9,649 bases of DNA from an uncultured Candidatus Melainabacteria bacterium (GCA_934675225.1 CAKUQA010000022.1:1-9649); one strand, 5' to 3'; shown: positions 1 to 5,579, counted from the stretch's first letter. Notes: a model not told the origin generated them from the letters alone. A program made the numbers and translations.

Positions 1-305
<305 letters not shown>

Positions 306-342
306 TTATGCTTCATTATATATTTTTTATCATCTTATTCTT

Positions 343-372
343 ATTATAAAATATTTTTACAATAATAACCAA
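343..372 (-). promoter_or_regulatory. Candidate promoter of the aldo/keto reductase gene
   Basis: On the minus strand a perfect TATAAT (348-343) has a weak -35-like TTGGTT (372-367) 18 bp upstream, giving a 5' leader of about 60 nt before the ATG at 278. A second TATAAT on the same strand (320-315) has no recognisable -35. The region is very AT-rich, so chance matches are likely. Confidence 0.3.
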
Positions 373-382
373 TATAAATAAT

Positions 383-411
383 CTATCGTTTATTATAGCT
401 TGAACGAATAG
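383..411. promoter_or_regulatory. Candidate LysR-type operator (interrupted palindrome)
   Basis: CTATCGTT at 383-390 and AACGAATAG at 403-411 form an interrupted inverted repeat with one extra base in the right half. It lies in the divergent gap and overlaps the -35 element of the regulator gene. LysR-type proteins usually bind such dyads and repress their own gene while activating the divergent one. Its assignment as the operator is inference from position and symmetry. Confidence 0.35.
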
Positions 412-427
412 TTTGTTTTGTTATAAT
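400..427 (+). promoter_or_regulatory. Promoter of the LysR-type regulator gene
   Basis: TTGAAC (400-405) and a perfect TATAAT (422-427) are separated by 16 bp. Transcription would start near 434, which lies downstream of the ATG at 429. This makes the later ATG at 453 the real translation start. Confidence 0.6.
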
Positions 428-452
428 TATGGTGAAAGAAGTTAGGTGTATT

Positions 453-1325
453 ATGGATATTCGCTTATTAAAATATTTTTTAGCAGTAGCAAGAGAAGAA
501 AATATCACACGAGCAGCTGAAAAATTATATATTTCTCAACCATCACTATCAAAACAATTGATAGAGCTTGAAAAGGAATTGGGTAAAAAACTTTTGGTTA
601 GAGGAAAAAGAAAAATAACTCTAACAGAAGAAGGTGTTATTTTGCGAAAAAGAGCCGAAGAAATTGTTTCTTTGCTTGAAAAAACAGAAAGAGAAATCGG
701 TTCAGATTTAAGCAATATTGAAGGAGAAATTTCTATTGGCGGAAATCCTGCAAAAACAATATTAAAAACTGCATCTAATTTAGTAAAAAAATATAATGGT
801 GTTAAGTTTAATTTTTATAGTGGTGATGCCGAAGATGTATGTGAAAGACTTGAACATGGAAGTTTAGATTTTGCGATCTTACTGGAGCCTGTTGATAGTG
901 TGAAATATGACTACATATCCTTACCGGACGGTTCAGAGTGGGGAATATTAATGTCCTCTGATTGTAAATTGGCAAAACAACAGTTTATAACAAAAGAAAA
1001 CTTAAAATCCTTACCGCTAATTTTGCATAGAAGAATTGGATTACAACGTGTTATTGCAAAGTGGGCTGATATAAATTTGGAAGATTTGAATATTGTAGCA
1101 TCTTATAATGTTGTGCAGGGTAGTCCAATTTCGTTCGTAGAAAGCGGTTTGGGGTATTTTTTGACAACGAAAGATTTGATTGAAAAAAGCCTGAATGAAA
1201 ATGTATGTTTTATTCCACTAAAACCCAAACTTGCCACAAAGTATGCTTTAGTTTGGAAACGCTATCCAATATTTACAAAACCTGCAAATGCGTTTTTAGA
1301 AGAAATAAAAAATATTTTGAAATAA
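453..1325 (+). CDS. LysR-type transcriptional regulator
   Basis: A 290-residue LysR family DNA-binding regulator, the normal length for the family. The N-terminus MDIRLLKYFLAVAREENITR leads into a classical winged helix-turn-helix at about residues 16-38 (AAEKLYISQPSLSKQLIELE), followed by the linker helix. From about residue 85 comes the effector-binding domain (IEGEISIGGNPAKTILKTAS). An in-frame ATG exists at 429, but 453 is chosen for two reasons: family members begin at this point, and the -10 box at 422-427 would place the transcript start after 429. A short SD-like AGGTG lies just upstream. The gene is divergent from the aldo/keto reductase, the usual arrangement for a LysR regulator and its target. 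The inducer is unknown. No hairpin terminator is visible after the stop. Confidence 0.93.
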   Translation: MDIRLLKYFLAVAREENITRAAEKLYISQPSLSKQLIELEKELGKKLLVRGKRKITLTEEGVILRKRAEEIVSLLEKTEREIGSDLSNIEGEISIGGNPAKTILKTASNLVKKYNGVKFNFYSGDAEDVCERLEHGSLDFAILLEPVDSVKYDYISLPDGSEWGILMSSDCKLAKQQFITKENLKSLPLILHRRIGLQRVIAKWADINLEDLNIVASYNVVQGSPISFVESGLGYFLTTKDLIEKSLNENVCFIPLKPKLATKYALVWKRYPIFTKPANAFLEEIKNILK

Positions 1326-1473
1326 TGTTTATTTAGACCTTGATAAACTTTAATTTCTTGATGCCATGACAAAAGATAAAGAAAACAATGCTAGTATATT
1401 TAGAAAAAATGCGTTTACTCGTAATAGTCAAACCATTCGTTCTAAATAATCAAACCAAGTGTTTTTTTACATC
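1326..1473. other. Gene-free spacer between the regulator and the left repeat arm
   Basis: This AT-rich spacer contains only a 27-codon open frame (1366-1449, starting MTKDKENNASIFRK), basic and Asn-rich, without a Shine-Dalgarno sequence or recognisable similarity. It may be a remnant of a displaced gene or chance. No terminator hairpin for the regulator gene is evident. The boundary between the host backbone and the accessory module should lie in or just after this stretch. Confidence 0.4.
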
Positions 1474-1768
1474 AATTTAGTCTCAAAAGGGACTGTTTTG
1501 GGACTGGTGGATTTTTGGTAGAGTGAGCTACTGTGTTGTGAAACTCGTAAGAGCATTAAGTCCGATTGAGCGGTGATTTTGCTTTGCAAAATTGTAGCGA
1601 AATTAAGGACTATGCGTACCCAAATAATCCAATTTAGTTTTGTTGATTTTAGAACATTTTAGCATTTGACCTGAATGCAACATTTTATATTGGTTTCTGT
1701 GGTAAATCTGGTCAATTCCAAGTAAGACATAGATTTTAGAGATATTGTCAATGGTAATTGTGGTAAAT
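1474..1768 (+). repeat. Left inverted-repeat arm, with extra ~128-bp segment
   Basis: This arm matches the reverse complement of 5340-5511. It begins with two GGGACTG units one 11-bp step apart (AAAAGGGACTG then TTTTGGGACTG, 1486-1507). After an extra segment at about 1510-1637 that the right arm lacks, the match resumes with TTTTGTTGATTTTAGA, ATTTTATATTGGTTT and four GGTAAAT-like sites (1701, 1710, 1753, 1762). Identity is high over the short sites and lower between them. The extra segment contains a hairpin ATTTTGC-ttt-GCAAAAT inside an outer AGTCC/GGACT pair. No coding potential was seen. Confidence 0.85.
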
Positions 1769-1841
1769 CTAAGTTATTTGTTAGTTTCGAGTAGGTTATA
1801 GGTCTTAAATTCCCTGATAGATACCGAAACGATGAATTTGG

Positions 1842-1906
1842 AAGCTATTTTTTGAAAAGCTATTTATAATAAGTTTGTGAACAAGTAAAGAAAGGAACAA
1901 ACTTAT
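1842..1906 (+). promoter_or_regulatory. Control region of the 134-residue gene: direct repeat, -10 box, palindrome across RBS
   Basis: Two direct copies of AAGCTATTT (1842-1850, 1857-1865) start 15 bp apart and lead into a TATAAT -10 box (1865-1870); no good -35 is visible. A perfect 10-bp inverted repeat follows: ATAAGTTTGT at 1869-1878 and ACAAACTTAT at 1897-1906. The AAAGGA ribosome binding site (1891-1896) lies in the 18-nt loop, and the right arm includes the AT of the start codon. As DNA it could be a repressor site overlapping the promoter. As RNA it could occlude the start codon, provided transcription starts upstream of 1869. Confidence 0.45.
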
Positions 1907-2309
1907 GAAATGGCTAGGAATTGCGTTAGTAATCTACATTTTTGTAAATGGCTTTATGAATGAAATCAGAGGTCGAATAGGAAGTTATAACTCTGATAAC
2001 AATTATTATGACGATTACAATGATGAATACGAAGAAAATTACTACAATAATGAAAATGATATGTGGGCAAATTCTGCACCTGCTCAAAATAACGTGGATT
2101 ATAGCAGTCCAAAATTTGATACAAGTTTCATTTCACACGACAAACCGCCTGAATATCACCACAAAGACACTTATGAGTACAAAATGTTGGTTCGTGTTAG
2201 AGGTAGCAAATATGCAAGACAGGAAGAAATAGTTGTAAAAGCTCACAACAGAGCCGAAGCTAAGCAAAAAGCTATAAATATGGGTTATGACATTATTAGA
2301 TGTAATTGA
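1905..2309 (+). CDS. Small membrane-anchored protein of unknown function
   Basis: The function of this 134-residue protein is not recognised. Residues 1-18 (MKWLGIALVIYIFVNGFM) form one hydrophobic segment, either a membrane anchor or an uncleaved signal. Residues about 27-58 are a low-complexity acidic Asn/Tyr/Asp-rich linker, probably disordered. The last 45 residues look folded: a likely beta strand (YKMLVRVRG) is followed by VVKAHNRAEAKQKAINMGYDI, a pattern typical of a small alpha/beta domain. Translation is supported by AAAGGA (1891-1896) 8 nt before the ATG. It is the first gene of a plus-strand series with the DnaB-like and HTH genes, separated from the next by 106 bp. An overlapping frame at 2008-2232 is only its shadow. 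Confidence 0.75.
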   Translation: MKWLGIALVIYIFVNGFMNEIRGRIGSYNSDNNYYDDYNDEYEENYYNNENDMWANSAPAQNNVDYSSPKFDTSFISHDKPPEYHHKDTYEYKMLVRVRGSKYARQEEIVVKAHNRAEAKQKAINMGYDIIRCN

Positions 2310-2354
2310 GAAACAGCACTTTACTCGTAAGAAATAAAAGTATGGATGAATTTG

Positions 2355-2375
2355 AATTTGTAAATTTGAAGAATG
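2355..2375 (+). repeat. 21-bp inverted repeat, left copy
   Basis: This 21-bp sequence (AATTTGTAAA... ending GAAGAATG) occurs again as an exact reverse complement at 4474-4494. Here it lies in a 13-codon open frame (2342-2383, MDEFEFVNLKNDK) just upstream of the DnaB-like gene. An exact match of this length is improbable by chance in a window this size, even an AT-rich one. Confidence 0.85.
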
Positions 2376-2415
2376 ATAAATAGTTATACAAACTTAAAAT
2401 ATTAAGGATAATTTT

Positions 2416-3159
2416 ATGGAACAAAACACGCAGAAAATCACAACTGGAATTGATAAGTTAGATTCATTATTTATTGGATTAAAACAAAATTCCATTATTC
2501 TTTTAGGTGGAAAACCTGAAAATGACGTAACAAATTTTTCATTAAATTTATTAGCAAATCTTTGTATTAGTGGTAAAAAATGCTTATTTTGTTCATTTGG
2601 TTTATGGAGACAAGAATTGTTAAGGCGATTAATTGTTAGAAAACTACACAATGATTTTATGGAAGTAGAAAAGTCACATTTTAAAAACTACTTAAGTTTC
2701 ATAGCAAAAGCATTAGAAAATATTTCTCAGTGGAATTTAGAGACATTTGAACTTTTAGGAGATGAACATTCGTTAGAGCTAAAAATTAAAGAATTTAAGT
2801 CTGATTATATTTTTATTGATTGTTATGAAGATTTAGAGCAACTTATTTCATTTGATAACGATGTTGTCAATTTTGTCAAAGAAATAGCAGAAAAATATAA
2901 TGCAAGCATTTTTATAAATACTCTTTTGCGAAGAAACATAAGTGAAAGAACTCCAAAATGCATTACAATTTTTGACATAAATGTCCCTAAAGAAATAATA
3001 AAAATGGCAGATGATATAATTCTTGCGTATTACTATGATTATGCGGAATTTAGATGTCGTTATGTAGAAAAAGAGAAAAAAGTAATTGATATTACATCTG
3101 TAAAATTAAACAAAACGATTGCTCTAAATTATGATACAAATACGGGCAAAATATGGTAA
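2416..3159 (+). CDS. DnaB/RecA-fold ATPase-like protein with degenerate nucleotide site
   Basis: This 247-residue protein resembles the C-terminal RecA-like motor domain of replicative DnaB helicase and has no N-terminal DnaB domain. Residues 8-22 (ITTGIDKLDSLFIGL) match DnaB's TG-x-x-x-LD-x-L-x-x-GL entry motif. The Walker A region reads GGKPENDVTNFSL (31-43) where DnaB has ARPSMGKTAFAL, so the essential Gly-Lys is Asp37-Val38. The FSLEM-type catalytic Glu is replaced by Gly62 (CSFGLWRQELLRRL). The Walker B-like strand YIFIDC keeps Asp135. The C-terminal part (INTLLRRNISERTP, later MADDIILAYYYDYAE) follows DnaB's SQLxR...DADxIxFxYRDE region. ATP hydrolysis is therefore unlikely. A structural, regulatory or helicase-interfering role is inference. 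SD AAGGA (2404-2408) supports the ATG. Confidence 0.7.
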   Translation: MEQNTQKITTGIDKLDSLFIGLKQNSIILLGGKPENDVTNFSLNLLANLCISGKKCLFCSFGLWRQELLRRLIVRKLHNDFMEVEKSHFKNYLSFIAKALENISQWNLETFELLGDEHSLELKIKEFKSDYIFIDCYEDLEQLISFDNDVVNFVKEIAEKYNASIFINTLLRRNISERTPKCITIFDINVPKEIIKMADDIILAYYYDYAEFRCRYVEKEKKVIDITSVKLNKTIALNYDTNTGKIW

Positions 3160-3246
3160 TCCCATTTTTTATCAATACCCTATGTACGCATAAAGAGTAA
3201 AGTGGGTAAAATCTCAAATTTTCAATAGAAAACAATTGGAGATAGA

Positions 3247-3690
3247 ATGTATTTAACAAAAGAAGAACTAATCATATTACAAGGTTTGAAAAACAATCTA
3301 ACATTTGCAGAAATTAATAAAAATTTATCTAAGCCAATACGAACCTGCGACCCAAGAATTGATTCACTTTGTCAAAAATACGGAGTTGCTGATAGGGTAG
3401 AACTTGTAAATAAAGCAGATTTAGAAAAGGTGAGTGTTGCAGATATTGAAGAAATACCTTATTGGGAATACGAAAACTCTCAACTTGTACAAAGTATTCC
3501 AATCTGTAAAAAATCGGTAAAAAATCTTTTAACACTACTGGAACAGGTTGAAAATGATAAACAGGATTTCAAATTGGTTTATTCTTCCAACAAGCTGAAC
3601 AAATTCTTGATTTTAGAAAGAGGAACCGAAAAAATTTATCTATATAGGCAAAGACTTATTTCTCCTCTTTCCCAACGAAAGCCCAAATAA
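3247..3690 (+). CDS. LuxR/GerE-type HTH protein with unknown C-terminal domain
   Basis: A 147-residue protein. Residues 3-58 follow the LuxR/GerE helix-turn-helix pattern: LTKEELIILQGLKNNLTFAEI, then a degenerate recognition helix (SKPIRTCDPRIDSL), then CQKYGVADRVELVNKA, matching the usual KLGVxNRxxAV end. The HTH is at the N-terminus, whereas in response regulators it is C-terminal, and no receiver or ligand domain precedes it. The remaining ~85 residues are not recognised. GGAG at 3238-3241 supports the ATG. It lies 87 bp after the DnaB-like gene and could share its transcript. Its last 35 bp overlap the convergent superinfection-immunity gene. Promoter control of the module is plausible but inferred. 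Confidence 0.65.
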   Translation: MYLTKEELIILQGLKNNLTFAEINKNLSKPIRTCDPRIDSLCQKYGVADRVELVNKADLEKVSVADIEEIPYWEYENSQLVQSIPICKKSVKNLLTLLEQVENDKQDFKLVYSSNKLNKFLILERGTEKIYLYRQRLISPLSQRKPK

Positions 3691-3925
3691 GTGCAATCAA
3701 CCAAAATAATAAAGTCCAACCAAGTAGAAAGTTTATGAGAAATATTGCTAAACTATGTGGGTGTTTCCTAACCCTTGCAATCCAAAGGGGTAAGAAAGCA
3801 ATCCATAGCAGGAATATAACGAGTATGCCTATTCCTAAGCCACTCCAAAAACTTTCTAGAATTATCCAATACGAAATTGTTACTATTAAGAAAATAGCAA
3901 TAACTATGTAGCTTAAAATTCCCAT
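3656..3925 (-). CDS. Superinfection immunity membrane protein (Imm-like)
   Basis: An 89-residue integral membrane protein fitting the superinfection-immunity family (PF14373, related to phage T4 Imm, 83 residues), whose phage members block DNA entry by related phages. Three hydrophobic segments lie at about residues 4-24, 29-49 and 60-83. Between segments two and three is the family-like stretch LPLWIARVRKHPHSLAIFLI, followed by NFLLGWTLLFWLIALIWAF. The tail is GKEEK. It begins 27 bp after the glycosylase stop on the same strand, so the two probably share a transcript. The RBS is AAAGGA with a rather long gap (about 13 nt) to the ATG; no better start is present. It overlaps the convergent HTH gene by 35 bp. 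Chromosomal homologues are common, and a defence role here is inferred from the family. Confidence 0.8.
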   Translation of the reverse strand: MGILSYIVIAIFLIVTISYWIILESFWSGLGIGILVIFLLWIAFLPLWIARVRKHPHSLAIFLINFLLGWTLLFWLIALIWAFVGKEEK

Positions 3926-3952
3926 AATACTAATATGTTCCTTTACCGTTAA

Positions 3953-4483
3953 TTACCACCTAATTTCGTTAAAACCGTTAGCTTTTAGAAACTCATTACA
4001 TTCTTTGAAAGGTTTGTAGTTTGTATCGTTAAATGCAGGAATTTCACCATTGTAGATAGCTTTTGTACAAGCTTGATAATTGTTGGATGGATGAGAAGAA
4101 CGCAAAAGCTTAATCAATGGATATTGTTGGTTAAACACTAATTCTTGTTCTTTCCCCTTATATGCAAGTGTTTTTATCTCATTAGCTTTTCTTCCCCATA
4201 ACATAATTACTAGAGGTTGCTTATACTCTGTCTTAACTTTAAGAAGTTTAGAAATTACTTGATTTATAAAATCTTGCCAAGCTTTAATATGGAAATCCTG
4301 ATTATTAGGAGCAAATGTTAATGCTGTATTTAACAATAAAACACCTTGCTCTTTCCAAGCTGACAAATTTGTATGAGTATTATCTATGCCCAAATCGTCT
4401 TTAATCTTATGAAAAATATTTCTTAAAGAATCATCAGCAGGAATAGAACCATCTCTATAAGAAAAAGCAAGTCCATTCTTCAA
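3953..4483 (-). pseudogene. ung: Uracil-DNA glycosylase (family 1), 5'-truncated, lacks catalytic motif
   Basis: The open frame matches E. coli Ung from about residue 73 onward. GLAFSYRDG aligns with GLAFSVRPG, WKEQGVLLLNTALTF with WARQGVLLLNTVLTV (uracil-binding Asn), VIMLWGRKAN with VFLLWGSHAQ, and SSHPSNN with the APHPSPLS minor-groove loop. The end is the family-like CNEFLKANGFNEIRW. The first ~70 residues are missing, including GQDPYHG with the catalytic Asp. The frame continues upstream without a stop to about 4578, but that stretch is antisense to the next gene and shows no Ung similarity. The only start is a TTG at 4483-4481 with no Shine-Dalgarno. The break coincides with one copy of a 21-bp inverted repeat. 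Base-excision activity is unlikely. A remnant is favoured over a working short variant. It lies upstream of the immunity gene. Confidence 0.8.
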
Positions 4484-4494
4484 ATTTACAAATT
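4474..4494 (-). repeat. 21-bp inverted repeat, right copy, at the glycosylase break
   Basis: Exact reverse complement of 2355-2375. It spans the codons for VNLKN immediately before the first recognisable glycosylase residues (GLAFSY). Its reading frame agrees with that of the left copy, where the peptide FVNLKN also occurs. Confidence 0.85.
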
Positions 4495-4543
4495 TACAAA
4501 ATATTATATAGATAATAACTTGGGCAGTAGAAAGGATGTATTC

Positions 4544-5281
4544 ATGAATTACATTGAATTTTTCAAGCTTCAGGCTAAAAACTTATTGAGAGATTACAAA
4601 ACTCAAGAGGTCTATCAGGACGGAGAATTTGAACTTTTTAGGTATAAACCTAAGTATTTTGATGTCGAGGCAATCTTTGGTGACTTTGGCAATTTAAGAA
4701 GTATTTTTGCAGATTATTATTGTGATGAAACTGATTTTAAATTGGGCAATGCTCAACATATTATTGCTTTATTGGTTGGTTTTGATAAATGGTCAGATTT
4801 AATCAATGCCAAAGAACAAGAATTGGAGCTTGCAAAATTTTTATTTGATAATCAGGACAAAATCTCTGTTATAGAACTTAATGGAGCCATACAAAATTAT
4901 GAAAATAATTATGGTTTCGATTGTAACACTGGTTTTAAGCTAGAATGGTTGAATACATTAGATAAACACTCTTTTACTTGGCTTCCTGTCTATTCAATTC
5001 CACATTTAAAAAAATATGGTTGGAATTCAACATATCAAAGAAATGCGGAATTACCTAACTTAATAAAAAAGCAAGAACAGCGAGAACGTAGGGAATACAA
5101 AAAGCAATTGAAACAAGAGCGAGAAAATATTTTAGCAAAAGAAGATAAAGGTAATAATATCATATGTTTGCATTGTGGAAATATTTGTCCTATCGATGAA
5201 ATGTTTATTCATAAAATCGGTTGCGATGGTGAAGATTGGGATTTAATCCCTACAAAGGAACCTGTTAAGATTGAAATTTAA
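4544..5281 (+). CDS. Unknown protein with QH-I-A-LLVGFDKW motif and C-terminal Cys/His cluster
   Basis: This 245-residue protein has no firm function. The N-terminal part (MNYIEFFKLQAKNLLRDYKT, then about residues 70-100 NAQHIIALLVGFDKWSDLI...ELELAKFLFDNQ) resembles a small helical domain seen in accessory proteins of gut bacteria, with a pattern recalling domains annotated as 'glyoxalase-related' (AK-x-L-x...A-x-x-x-A-x-x-x-GF-x-x-W). That link is weak. A highly charged helix (about 180-200, KKQEQRERREYKKQLKQERE) precedes a C-terminal cluster C208-x2-C211, C215, H223 and C227 (IICLHCGN...HKIGCDG), probably a zinc site. The ATG at 4544 is preferred over an in-frame TTG at 4520, because AAAGGA (4531-4536) precedes it by 7 nt. 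It is divergent from the glycosylase fragment across 60 bp and is followed by a strong terminator. Confidence 0.7.
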   Translation: MNYIEFFKLQAKNLLRDYKTQEVYQDGEFELFRYKPKYFDVEAIFGDFGNLRSIFADYYCDETDFKLGNAQHIIALLVGFDKWSDLINAKEQELELAKFLFDNQDKISVIELNGAIQNYENNYGFDCNTGFKLEWLNTLDKHSFTWLPVYSIPHLKKYGWNSTYQRNAELPNLIKKQEQRERREYKKQLKQERENILAKEDKGNNIICLHCGNICPIDEMFIHKIGCDGEDWDLIPTKEPVKIEI

Positions 5282-5290
5282 GAGTATGAG

Positions 5291-5324
5291 AAAGCGTGAA
5301 TTATGTTTGTAATTCACGCTTTTT
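5291..5324 (+). terminator. Rho-independent terminator after the Cys/His protein gene
   Basis: A perfect 12-bp stem (AAAGCGTGAATT at 5291-5302, AATTCACGCTTT at 5311-5322) with an 8-nt loop runs into a T-run (5320-5324). It begins 10 bp after the stop codon. Confidence 0.85.
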
Positions 5325-5339
5325 GTTTATAATTAAGGC

Positions 5340-5511
5340 ATTTACCACAATTACCATTTGTAAAAATCCTAAAATATATGCATAACTTTAGATTGACCAC
5401 ATTTACCGCAAAAACCAATATAAAATATTGTGTTTAGGACAAAAGCTAAAATGCTCTAAAATCAACAAAATTTTTCACCAGTCCCAAAACAGTCCCTTTT
5501 GGGACTAAATT
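5340..5511 (-). repeat. Right inverted-repeat arm
   Basis: The reverse complement of this arm matches 1474-1768 without the extra left segment. It carries ATTTACC, AATTACC, ATTGACC and ATTTACC (5340, 5349, 5392, 5401), the mirror of the four GGTAAAT-like sites in the left arm, with identical 9/43/9-bp steps. The outer tip has CACCAGTCCC, AAAACAGTCCC and an opposed GGGACT; AGTCCC-TTTT-GGGACT at 5491-5506 is a perfect small hairpin. Confidence 0.85.
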
Positions 5512-5551
5512 CTTCTGTTTTTAATAAATAGAGATGGGGTAAAAAGGCACT

Positions 5552-5577
5552 AAAAAAGAGCCTTTTCGGCTCTTATT
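5552..5577 (-). terminator. Terminator facing minus strand, beside the partial tRNA copy
   Basis: Stem AAGAGCC (5556-5562) / GGCTCTT (5568-5574) with a 5-nt loop. A run of six A at 5552-5557 becomes the U-tract of a minus-strand transcript. It sits directly 3' of the partial tRNA-Gly copy in the tRNA's orientation, so it was probably the tRNA's original terminator. Confidence 0.7.
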
Positions 5578-5579
5578 AA

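Larger units (their letters stand above)
1474..5511. mobile_element. Accessory module bounded by long inverted repeats, no recombinase visible
   Basis: The two ends (1474-1768 and 5340-5511) are imperfect inverted copies of one another. Between them sit six AT-rich genes of accessory type: a membrane-anchored small protein, a DnaB-like protein without Walker A lysine, a LuxR-type HTH protein, a superinfection-immunity protein, a truncated uracil-DNA glycosylase, and a protein with a Cys/His motif. No transposase, integrase, relaxase or replication gene is present. The right end lies about 70 bp from a partial copy of the tRNA-Gly 3' end. The sequence shows the repeats and cargo; calling it a mobile element, non-autonomous or decayed, is inference. 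Confidence 0.45.

Noticed and set aside
1366..1449. 27-codon open frame (MTKDKENNASIFRK...)
   Set aside because: No Shine-Dalgarno, no recognisable family, very short and AT-rich; mentioned only as content of the spacer.
1474..1768. CRISPR-like array in the repeat arms
   Set aside because: Repeats are only 7 bp with 9- and 43-bp steps, with no regular spacers and no cas genes.
2320..2330. TTTACTCGTAA shared with 1414-1424
   Set aside because: Eleven bases in AT-rich DNA with no wider similarity; compatible with chance.
2342..2383. 13-codon frame before the DnaB-like gene as a leader peptide gene
   Set aside because: No convincing RBS and no attenuator structure; kept only as context for the 21-bp repeat.
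2394..2651. Minus-strand frame over the DnaB-like gene
   Set aside because: Shadow frame; the plus-strand gene has the RBS and recognisable motifs.
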